64,000 nt of DNA. Origin: an uncultured Bacteroidales bacterium (lineage in GTDB: Bacteria > Bacteroidota > Bacteroidia > Bacteroidales > P3). The stretch lies in assembly GCA_900318175.1 (NCBI GenBank), contig ONJQ01000005.1:44338-108337 (forward strand), read 5' to 3'. Below, piece by piece: positions 1-7,417 of the stretch; the stretch's first letter is position 1; each line of letters opens with the position of its first letter. Position numbers and translations under genes: made by a program. A model generated the notes under the pieces. It did not search any database. It was not told where the DNA came from and was given only the letters and a program-made list of their open reading frames with translations.

Positions 1-111
1 GACATAGCACTCCTCGCATCCAAATATCGCGTCGGGCGCATCCAACCCGTCGACATGTTCCCGCACACACAACATGTCGAGAACGTCGCCGAACTCATCC
101 TAAACAACTGA
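1..111 (+). CDS. C-terminal end of a TrmA/RlmD-family rRNA (uracil-5-)-methyltransferase (partial)
   Basis: The window opens inside a gene; 36 codons are readable before a TGA stop at 109-111. The peptide contains VDMFPHTQHVENVA, which matches the conserved C-terminal signature (pvDmFPxTxHvE) of the TrmA/RlmCD/RlmD family, SAM-dependent enzymes that methylate C5 of uridines in 23S rRNA or tRNA. The glutamate of HvE is the conserved general base in this family. The SAM-binding domain and the catalytic Cys lie upstream of the window, so the exact target nucleotide cannot be decided. Confidence 0.85.
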   Translation, partial: DIALLASKYRVGRIQPVDMFPHTQHVENVAELILNN

Positions 112-182
112 CCTTCCCGACCCTCGAAATCCCAAAAACTCTCTATTTATAAAAAAAATATCTCCATTTCAAAAAAAAATAT

Positions 183-190
183 TATCTTTG
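183..190 (+). promoter_or_regulatory. Bacteroidetes-type -7 box
   Basis: TATCTTTG matches the phylum consensus TAnnTTTG about 93 bases before the ATG of the secreted protein at 283. The sequence between is AT-rich and without a clear hairpin. Confidence 0.6.
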
Positions 191-282
191 CATGTTGTTT
201 CTTTGCATACCGCATCGTACAACATGTATATTAATACACTGATAATAAATAAACAAAGGATAAACTAACAAATTTTCACACG

Positions 283-1962
283 ATGAAAAAAGCATTATTA
301 AGTCTGTTATTGGCCGTTGCCATCATGCCTTTGGCCTTAGCCCAGGACAACACACAACGCACCATTGTCACCAACAATTCCACAGCCTGTGGTACTTTCA
401 CATGGACTGCCAACGGTCAAACATACACCAGCGACACCGTGGTCCACTACATCAATCCCACCGACGACACCCTCTTCGTCCTCAACCTCACCATCAACCA
501 CCCCTACATCAACAATGAGACCGTCTACGGCACTCGCTGCACCTTCACTTGGCGCGGTACCGAGTATCTGCTCTCCGGCCTCTACAGCGACACCGTTGAC
601 GCTGCCGTCGGTTCTGGTGAATGCGACAGCATCTACAACCTCAACCTCACCCTCTCCAGCACCGAGACCGACTACGACACCGTCCACGCCTGCGGTTATT
701 ACATTTGGCTTGGCGACACCCTCACCGCTTCTGGCAACTACTTTGACTCCATCTACAATCCCTCTAACAATTGCATGCACTACGACAGATTGAATCTGAG
801 CATCGTCACCACCATCAACACCAACCTCCAAGTGTCCAACTGCGGTGACTATCACTGGTTCGACACCATCCTCACCACCACGGGCAACTACACCCATCTT
901 TATGAGGACACCGTCTCCGGCTGCGACACCCTCTACAACCTCAACCTCACCATCGTTGTCGACTCTGCTGCCATGATTAAAGACTCCGCCTGTGCTTCCA
1001 AGACCTGGCGCGGCAACACCTACACCGAGTCCGGCGTTTACTTCGTCCTCGACACCAACGCCACCACCCACTGCGTCACCTATCGTCCCATCACCCTCAA
1101 CATCAAAACGCCCCGCACCCCCGAATCCGACCACGTGCTTGAAGGCTGCAACAGCATCCTCTTCACCATCAACTCCCTCACTGGTTCCACTACCAAGCGT
1201 TTCACTGAAAACACCGACTTCGACACCGTCCTGATTGACCGCCGTTATGCCCGCTGCTACGACAGTGCCATCCACGTCCACGTCACCATCCACAAGTCTG
1301 GCCGTGACACCACTCACGTCATCGCTTGCGACAACTACACCTGGCCTCTCAATGGCGCCACCTACTACGCCACCCCCACCAAATATCCCTCCTATGCCTT
1401 CGCTACCGACACCTTCGGCTGCGACAGTCTGATGCTCCTTGACCTCACTATCAAGAAATCTCCCGTCATCACCGCCATCCGTGGCGAGTGGCATCTCAAC
1501 CAGGGCGAGACTGCCAAGCTTTATCCCGTCTGCACCAGTGGCGCCACTTTCAAATGGACCTATGGCAACCAGACCTCCACTGAGGACACACTCATTATCC
1601 CCAATGTTCAGGGCAACATCGATGTCGCTCTGCAAGCCACCCTCAACTACCCCGCCAACAACTTCGCCTGCCACGACACCAGCTGGATTACCATTGTCAC
1701 CTTCGTGGGCATCAACGATGTTGAGGGCACCAACGTCTCCCTCTATCCCAATCCTACCGTTGGCCAGCTCAACATCGAGAGCGCCGAAGCCATCAACCAG
1801 GTAGCCATCTTCAACGCCCTTGGCCAGCAGATCCTCCTCAACAACAACCTTGGCAACAAGGCCGTCATGGATCTCACCAACCTCCCCAAAGGCTCCTACT
1901 CCATGCGCCTCACCCTCCAGAACGGCGAGACCATCATCCGCAAATTCATTATCACCAAATAA
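283..1962 (+). CDS. Secreted repeat protein with T9SS type A sorting domain
   Basis: 559 residues. Residues 1-21 form a Sec signal peptide (MKKALLSLLLAVAIMPLALA, then Q). The body (about 25-470) is a run of divergent modules of about 60-75 residues, each with a Cys-x-x-Tyr/Phe-x-Trp start, an SGxY turn and a GCDS/T-LxNLNLTI strand, a pattern common in large Bacteroidetes surface proteins of unknown ligand. The last 75 residues are a type A T9SS C-terminal domain: SLYPNPTVGQLNIES, a FNALGQ segment, then NLPKGSYSMRLTL and a final KFIITK. The protein should cross the outer membrane by the type IX system and be anchored or released. Ligand unknown. It is a single transcription unit ending in the hairpin at 1983. 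Confidence 0.85.
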   Translation: MKKALLSLLLAVAIMPLALAQDNTQRTIVTNNSTACGTFTWTANGQTYTSDTVVHYINPTDDTLFVLNLTINHPYINNETVYGTRCTFTWRGTEYLLSGLYSDTVDAAVGSGECDSIYNLNLTLSSTETDYDTVHACGYYIWLGDTLTASGNYFDSIYNPSNNCMHYDRLNLSIVTTINTNLQVSNCGDYHWFDTILTTTGNYTHLYEDTVSGCDTLYNLNLTIVVDSAAMIKDSACASKTWRGNTYTESGVYFVLDTNATTHCVTYRPITLNIKTPRTPESDHVLEGCNSILFTINSLTGSTTKRFTENTDFDTVLIDRRYARCYDSAIHVHVTIHKSGRDTTHVIACDNYTWPLNGATYYATPTKYPSYAFATDTFGCDSLMLLDLTIKKSPVITAIRGEWHLNQGETAKLYPVCTSGATFKWTYGNQTSTEDTLIIPNVQGNIDVALQATLNYPANNFACHDTSWITIVTFVGINDVEGTNVSLYPNPTVGQLNIESAEAINQVAIFNALGQQILLNNNLGNKAVMDLTNLPKGSYSMRLTLQNGETIIRKFIITK

Positions 1963-1982
1963 TGTAATCATTCTTTAACCCT

Positions 1983-2018
1983 AAGCGTCCTGCACTCGGG
2001 TGCTGGACGCTTTTTTTC
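1983..2018 (+). terminator. Rho-independent terminator after the T9SS protein
   Basis: AAGCGTCC (1983-1990) pairs with GGACGCTT (2005-2012), with an inner GCAC/GTGC stem and TCGG loop, followed by a T run to 2017. Confidence 0.9.
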
Positions 2019-2031
2019 TTCACCATCGCAC

Positions 2032-3048
2032 ATGAAGCACCGCTTACCCCTCCTCGCCCTCCTGCTGCTGCTTGCTGCCGCCTGTTCCGCACCCAATGAA
2101 CCCACACGGCTGCAAGGTGAGGCACAAGGCACCTTCTACACCATCGCCTATTGCGACAAGCAGCACCGCGACCTCCGCCCTCAAATCGACTCGCTGCTGC
2201 ACGCCTTCGACCTCACGGCCTCGCTCTGGGAAGAGAACTCACTCATCCGCCAAGCCAACCTCCACCAGCCCACACACGTCAACAGCACCTTCTGCCACCT
2301 CCTCAACAATTCACTGCAAATGGAGCAATACACCCAAGGTGCCTTCAATTGCAAAATCGGCGCCCTGGTCAACCTCTATGGTTTCGGGTTCGAGAATCGC
2401 AGCGACATCACCGACGTGCAGGTCGACAGTCTTCTGCGCCTCATCCATCAGGGGCAATGCACCCTTACCCTCGACGCTGACAGCCTCCCCACCGTCATCC
2501 TCTCGCCTGGTGTCCAGTTGGACTTCAACGCCATTGCCCAAGGCTACTCCGTGGACCTCTTAGCCGCTCTGTTCGACAGTCTGGATGTCACCGACTACCT
2601 CATCGACGTGGGCGGCGAGGTGCGCGCCAAGGGTTCCAAACCCGATGGCACCCCCTGGGCCGTAGGCATCGAGCGTCCCGCGCAGAACAAATATAGCGCA
2701 CAGGAAATCGAAACCGCCATCGCCCTCACCAACCGCTCCGTAGTCACCTCCGGCAACTACCGTAAATACTACGAGCAGGACGGGGTGCGCTACTCCCACA
2801 CCATCGACCCTGCCACAGGCCGCCCTGTCAGCCACTCGCTCCTCAGTGCCTCCGTGGTCAGTGCCGAAGCATGGTATGCCGATGCCATGGCCACCGCCTT
2901 TATGGTCATGGGGCTGGAGCGCAGCCTCCAATTCATCCAAGACCACCCGGACAACCCCGATATCCAAGCCGCCTTTTTCATCTACCACGACGGCTCCGAA
3001 TACCGCACACTGGCCACACCGGCTTTTCAAGACATCATCATCCAATAA
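2032..3048 (+). CDS. apbE: FAD:protein FMN transferase (ApbE family) lipoprotein
   Basis: 338 residues, begins with a lipoprotein signal peptide ending LLAAACS. ApbE enzymes move FMN from FAD to a Thr in target proteins such as NqrB/C and RnfD/G, outside the inner membrane. Family motifs in order: FDLTASLWEENSLI near residue 60, GAFNCKIGALVNLYGFG near 105, LDFNAIAQGYSVD near 163 (usually A-x-K/Q-G-Y), LIDVGGEVRAKG near 190, HTIDPATGRPV near 247 and the DAMATAFMVMG segment near 285 that binds Mg2+. All key positions look intact. The gene lies close behind the terminator at 1983, and 23 bases before the YicC gene. No Nqr/Rnf partner is in the window. Confidence 0.93.
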   Translation: MKHRLPLLALLLLLAAACSAPNEPTRLQGEAQGTFYTIAYCDKQHRDLRPQIDSLLHAFDLTASLWEENSLIRQANLHQPTHVNSTFCHLLNNSLQMEQYTQGAFNCKIGALVNLYGFGFENRSDITDVQVDSLLRLIHQGQCTLTLDADSLPTVILSPGVQLDFNAIAQGYSVDLLAALFDSLDVTDYLIDVGGEVRAKGSKPDGTPWAVGIERPAQNKYSAQEIETAIALTNRSVVTSGNYRKYYEQDGVRYSHTIDPATGRPVSHSLLSASVVSAEAWYADAMATAFMVMGLERSLQFIQDHPDNPDIQAAFFIYHDGSEYRTLATPAFQDIIIQ

Positions 3049-3071
3049 CCCTTCAAAAACCTATCAAGCCT

Positions 3072-3935
3072 ATGAAATCAATGACTGGCTTTGCCAAACG
3101 CCAATGCACCATAGCCGACCGTAAATTCACCGTCGAAATCAAGACCCTCAACAGCAAGACCCTCGACCTCATCACCAAAATCCCCGCCACACTGCGGACC
3201 AAGGAGCTGGACATCCGCGCCCTTCTGTCCCCGCTTGAGCGCGGCAAAGTAGACCTCATCATCACCGAGGAGAACGGTCCTGCCACGGCGGCCCACGCCA
3301 ACAGCGAACTCATTAGCCAGCGTTTTGCCGACCTCTCGCGGCTGGCCCAAACCCTGGGACAGACCAATGACCACCTCCTCGACACCATCCTCGCCATGCC
3401 CGACGTGTGGGGCACTGCCAACAACGACGAACTCACCGACACCGAATGGGAAACCCTCGCACAAACCATCTCCCAAACCGTTGCCGATGTCGACGCCTTC
3501 CGTCTGCACGAGGGCGAGATACTGAAAAAAGACTTCATCAAGCATGTCGACCTCATAGAGCAAAAGCTCCAAGCCATTCCCCAGTACGAGTCCGAGCGCA
3601 TTGCCAACGCCAAAGAGCGCATCATGCGCTACTTTGCCGACGCCGCCATCAAGGAAATAGACCAGAACCGTTTCGAGCAGGAACTCATCTACTATCTTGA
3701 AAAACTCGACATCACCGAGGAGAAAATCCGCCTTGCCAAGCACATCGACTACTTCCGCCACACCATGGACACCGAAGAGAACAGCGGCAAGAAACTGGGC
3801 TTCGTGGCTCAGGAGATGGGGCGCGAAATCAACACCACCGGCTCAAAAGCCAACCATGTGGAGATTCAGAAACTCGTTGTCGGAATGAAGGACGAGTTAG
3901 AGAAAATCAAAGAGCAGCTGGGCAACATCCTCTAA
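3072..3935 (+). CDS. yicC: YicC/YloC-family endoribonuclease
   Basis: 287 residues, the normal length of the family. The ATG at 3072 is chosen because the protein then begins MKSMTGFAK, the hallmark N-terminus of YicC proteins; the open frame reaches further upstream but has no family similarity. The C-terminal part (GKKLGFVAQEMGREINTTGSKANHVEIQ, quoted in part: GREINTTGSKAN) is the conserved DUF1732-type region. E. coli YicC is reported to be an endoribonuclease acting on small RNAs; here the role is inferred by family only. It follows apbE with a 23-base gap and may be co-transcribed. Confidence 0.93.
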   Translation: MKSMTGFAKRQCTIADRKFTVEIKTLNSKTLDLITKIPATLRTKELDIRALLSPLERGKVDLIITEENGPATAAHANSELISQRFADLSRLAQTLGQTNDHLLDTILAMPDVWGTANNDELTDTEWETLAQTISQTVADVDAFRLHEGEILKKDFIKHVDLIEQKLQAIPQYESERIANAKERIMRYFADAAIKEIDQNRFEQELIYYLEKLDITEEKIRLAKHIDYFRHTMDTEENSGKKLGFVAQEMGREINTTGSKANHVEIQKLVVGMKDELEKIKEQLGNIL

Positions 3936-4502
3936 TCCGCTGCTCACCCCCTGCGGCCACCGCCACGTATGCGTGGCGGTGGCCGCTTGCTTTTCCCACG
4001 GTCCACACTTGCTCCATTCCCTCTCCCACAATTCACCCACATTTGTAGGTTCATTTGTCCAATGAAAAAGGAACAAATGAGGAACAAATGTTAGAGAACT
4101 GAGGAAAAAGGAGCGAAGCGAGAGCAAAGGTGGGTTGTAAGAGACAAGGTTTGCTATTGAAGAAAGCCTTGCCACCGAAAAAGCAAGCCCAAGCATGGCG
4201 TTGACTTCGAATGGTGTATCAGCCTACTATCCCGTCTATACTTACGCAGGATTGGCAGACAATCGGCAGGGGGTGAAAAAGCCCCGTATTGATCGATGTG
4301 GTCCGATGTCAACTCCTGAGGGATTGCCTCACGCCGCCCATGCGGGATTACGGGACGCTGAAGAGGCTCGGCATGGGCGACGCTCCGCCTACGCCTGACA
4401 ACCGCATTTGTACCCTGTGCGAACAGCCAGCACGCGTCATGTAGACCGCAGAGCCACTATTACCTGATGCGAGCTGTTATGCAATGGCCTATTCAAGGCG
4501 TA
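3936..4502. other. Gene-free spacer with repeats and a possible folded RNA
   Basis: No supported gene. It contains the triple 11-mer repeat at 4069-4101. Further on, at 4335-4343 and 4371-4379, CGCCCATGC and GCATGGGCG form a perfect 9-bp stem, and a small GGGG/CCCC hairpin lies near 4270-4290. Base composition is more GC-rich than neighbouring spacers. The open frame at 4195-4398 has no similarity I recognise. Confidence 0.4.
4069..4101 (+). repeat. Triple 11-mer intergenic repeat, copy 1
   Basis: Three contiguous 11-base units: AGGAACAAATG (4069), AGGAACAAATG (4080), TTAGAGAACTG (4091). Related triplets occur at 24230-24262 and, inverted, at 55395-55427. Confidence 0.7.
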
Positions 4503-4536
4503 TAAAAAACAAGCGAGGGGTTTTGCCCCTCGCTTG
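4503..4536 (-). terminator. Terminator of the 4573-7140 gene
   Basis: Stem CAAGCGAGGGG (4510-4520) / CCCCTCGCTTG (4526-4536); on the minus strand it is followed by a T run (4503-4509 as A on the plus strand). Confidence 0.9.
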
Positions 4537-4572
4537 TGTGGAGAATCAGATAACGATTTCTAAGCTCTGCTA

Positions 4573-7140
4573 TTAACGGACTATCAATTTCTCGACCTTG
4601 CAGAACTGGCTGTTGGTGATGCGGACAAAGTAGGCTCCCTTGGCAAGATTGCTCAGGTCTATTACATGGCCGCCCTCGGCATTAATGTGCTGACTGTAGA
4701 CTTCGCGGCCACTCATATCGATGAGTGCGCAGCGGACCAAGCCAGTAACACCGCTGAGACCAAGACGGACCTGCGAAGTGGCGGGGTTGGGCTGCAGCGT
4801 CATCTTCACGGCGTCGGCCACAGGGTTGATGCCAACAGACGGACGGTGCTGCGAGAAGACGAATTTGATGGTGTGGTCGGCAACAAGGTTGGTGAAACGG
4901 TAGCGGTAGGTGTAGGAATTGTCACTGCTGTTGTAGGTTTCGATCAGATTCATGTCGCCCTCATCGTTGTCCTCATCGTATGGCATGATTTCAACACCGT
5001 CGACATAACAATGGGCCACAGCGCAGTCTGGGGAGCTCTTGCCATAGATGTAGATTGAGGAGCCCTCGGCAGGGGTAATGACAGTGCCGCAGGCCGCCTC
5101 GTCACGATAGGTTGCGGAGCCGAAGTTGGCGCTGTCGCACTCCACACTGATGTTGACACGGTTGACGGGCTGTGCTGGGCCGACAAGAAGACGAATCATT
5201 GGATTGTCCTCACGCAATGCAAAGGAACCAAGCTGATTAGGACTGAATGGGTCGATAAAATAGTTCTGGTAGAAGTTGGGGATGTAGCTGTGTGCATATT
5301 TGGCCGTGGCAGGATCGTTGCGGAAATAGATGACGGTGTCATAGATTTCGGGATTGGTGGGAGAAGCAACACTGTATCTGTCAAGTGCCTCATGGGCGAG
5401 GGCGAAGTAGCCGTCTTCTTCCATACTGTAACCCACACGATAGGAGGTGTTAGGAGTGAGGGCGGGCTGCTCCGGGAAGGGGATGATGACGGTATTGTAT
5501 TGACCCAGCTCACGGTAGCCGTTGGAATTACGGCCAATAATGGTGCTGTCGTTGACTTCGGCAGCTGTTACTTCTTTTATGTTGGCTCCAGTGACGACTG
5601 TTTGGAAGGAGACGCTGTCGCCATAATAAACATCCTTCAGAAGAACGGAGGAGATTTTGGAGCCGGGGGTGTGGTAGCCCTCAACAGGGGAGGCGACCAA
5701 CTCAACCCCACGTATCACCCACCCTTCGGGGACAACGGCATCGGTTGTGAAACGGGTGGTCACCGTATAGCCTGCGTTATAGAAATGAACCTCTTCAGGG
5801 TCCTCGGTGATATACCAGTCGCCATTTGAATAAAGGTAGCCCGTCAACCAACAATTGTCCTTCATATAGGCGAGGACACCATTGTCATGACCCCAACGGT
5901 AGTAGCCGTCGGTTTGGGGAGTGACGTTGTAGTACATGGTGTCGTAGGTGAGGAGGACGGGGTCACTGCTGACAGTGGCGTAGATAAAATGGTCACCGAG
6001 AGTGTCGGTGGGCAAGCTGATGCCGGTACCACTGGGGGTATGGGTGGAGTATCCAAACCAGCCGCGATATTCGAGGCTGTCGATTGGCAACCAACCCGCA
6101 TGGTCAACGATAACGGGACGACGCATGCACGAAGATATGGACTGATTGTTGAAGGTGGCAATTGTGGTCTCGAAGTTCTGCTCAGCGTTGAGGTGATGGA
6201 GTGTGGCTGTGACATTGTTGCGGACGTTGATACCATTGTTCTCGACAAGGGTGTACCAAGCCGGATTGATTTGCATGCCTTCGGGTACGAGACCATAGTT
6301 GCCTTGGACATACTCGTCAGTATATTGCCGCATACGGTCGGGGCCACAGCTGACAAGGCTGACATCATCTACAAGCCACCAATAGCCGTAGTGCTGACCT
6401 TGGATGCCTAAGCTCTTCCAACGAATACGGACGCTGAGGTTGCTCCAGCCCGCAGCGGAGAGAGGGAGGCTGTAACGATAGAAACCGTGCATATTACCGC
6501 TTGATAAAACATCTATACCATTCACATTGACTTGTACCTCAATCCAGGTGGAAGCGTTGTCTGTAGAATAGTCAATGTAACATTCATCATAATAACTCTG
6601 ATAATACTGGTAGAAACGGATGTCAAGGGAAGAGGCTTGGGAGGCATCAATACTATCTATTTGGATAAAGGCATTGAAAATACCGGTATTGAGTTGACGC
6701 TGGTCGAGCATTGACATAAACATGAAACCGTTTTCGGCAGAGGAAACAGATGAGTCTGCCATGTCGCGTAATGTATTGGCAAAGGTACTATTGGAATAAC
6801 CTCCAAGATATTGGACAAGGTAAGGATAGACATCACTCTGTAATTCGAGAGTAGACTGCTCAACATTGGGGATACGACGCCAGTGGGCAAAATCATAGAA
6901 TTGTGTATGTGCGTGAAGTCCTCCGGTAACTATACCCACAGAGTAGTCGAGATTGTAGTCGCTAAAGTCAACATACTTGATGACCGTTTCATCCTTGGTG
7001 AAGAAATCGGAATGTCTGGGTTGGGTTGAAGTGGTCTTGACTTCGGCTTTGGCTGGGAGAACTTTAGAGAGGGAGACAGGCTGTGAAAATAGGATATTTG
7101 AACAGAGAGCCAGAATGAGGATTGTTAGCGTCTTTTTCAT
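4573..7140 (-). CDS. Secreted jelly-roll protein with T9SS type A sorting domain (paralogue A)
   Basis: 855 residues when started at the ATG whose complement is 7138-7140, which gives a clean signal peptide (MKKTLTILILALCSNILFS, then Q). The upstream in-frame extension would bury it. Residues about 130-265 form a MAM/jelly-roll-like domain ending YWWLVDDVSLVSC. Middle domains are unknown. The C-terminus (MTLQPNPATSQVRL, IDMSGREVYSQ, NLAKGAYFVRI, EKLIVR) is a type A T9SS sorting domain. It is the same length as paralogue B at 7418-9985 and similar over its whole length; both carry the conserved AELASPV-type core and YRELGQYNTVII. Own promoter at 7254-7261 and own terminator, so it is a monocistronic duplicate. 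Ligand or enzyme activity unknown. Confidence 0.88.
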   Translation of the reverse strand: MKKTLTILILALCSNILFSQPVSLSKVLPAKAEVKTTSTQPRHSDFFTKDETVIKYVDFSDYNLDYSVGIVTGGLHAHTQFYDFAHWRRIPNVEQSTLELQSDVYPYLVQYLGGYSNSTFANTLRDMADSSVSSAENGFMFMSMLDQRQLNTGIFNAFIQIDSIDASQASSLDIRFYQYYQSYYDECYIDYSTDNASTWIEVQVNVNGIDVLSSGNMHGFYRYSLPLSAAGWSNLSVRIRWKSLGIQGQHYGYWWLVDDVSLVSCGPDRMRQYTDEYVQGNYGLVPEGMQINPAWYTLVENNGINVRNNVTATLHHLNAEQNFETTIATFNNQSISSCMRRPVIVDHAGWLPIDSLEYRGWFGYSTHTPSGTGISLPTDTLGDHFIYATVSSDPVLLTYDTMYYNVTPQTDGYYRWGHDNGVLAYMKDNCWLTGYLYSNGDWYITEDPEEVHFYNAGYTVTTRFTTDAVVPEGWVIRGVELVASPVEGYHTPGSKISSVLLKDVYYGDSVSFQTVVTGANIKEVTAAEVNDSTIIGRNSNGYRELGQYNTVIIPFPEQPALTPNTSYRVGYSMEEDGYFALAHEALDRYSVASPTNPEIYDTVIYFRNDPATAKYAHSYIPNFYQNYFIDPFSPNQLGSFALREDNPMIRLLVGPAQPVNRVNISVECDSANFGSATYRDEAACGTVITPAEGSSIYIYGKSSPDCAVAHCYVDGVEIMPYDEDNDEGDMNLIETYNSSDNSYTYRYRFTNLVADHTIKFVFSQHRPSVGINPVADAVKMTLQPNPATSQVRLGLSGVTGLVRCALIDMSGREVYSQHINAEGGHVIDLSNLAKGAYFVRITNSQFCKVEKLIVR

Positions 7141-7253
7141 AGTTAGAAATATTTTTATGGGTTTAACAATAAAAGAAAGAACCAGATTCACGAATTCTTT
7201 TACAATTCTTTACATCAATGAAAGAAACCTGATGGACGAGGTGTTTCAGAATG

Positions 7254-7261
7254 CAAATATA
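7254..7261 (-). promoter_or_regulatory. -7 box for paralogue A
   Basis: On the minus strand TATATTTG matches TAnnTTTG, about 114 bases before the start codon at 7140. Confidence 0.55.
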
Positions 7262-7347
7262 CACAATTATTTTCACATGGTAGAGAAAAAATATAATTAA
7301 CAAAAAGCCGAAAAAAGAAAAGAGAGGTGATAGCAGATGATATGAAA

Positions 7348-7387
7348 AGACAAAAAAGAAGGCGGAATGCATTGCTGCATTCCGCCT
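7348..7387 (-). terminator. Terminator of paralogue B
   Basis: AGGCGGAATGCA (7360-7371) pairs with TGCATTCCGCCT (7376-7387); on the minus strand a T-rich tract follows (7349-7358). Confidence 0.88.
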
Positions 7388-7417
7388 GAAAAATCTTTAG
7401 AGAATGATGTTCAGCGA

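Noticed and set aside
337-1971. Long open frame of 544 codons on the minus strand opposite the T9SS protein
   Set aside because: It is the shadow of a GC-biased coding strand; the translated product is low-complexity Val/Gly/Asp-rich with no start signal, while the plus strand has a signal peptide and T9SS tail.
4195-4398. 67-codon open frame in the 3936-4572 spacer
   Set aside because: No similarity, no promoter in the right place, and a composition set by the hairpins in this stretch.
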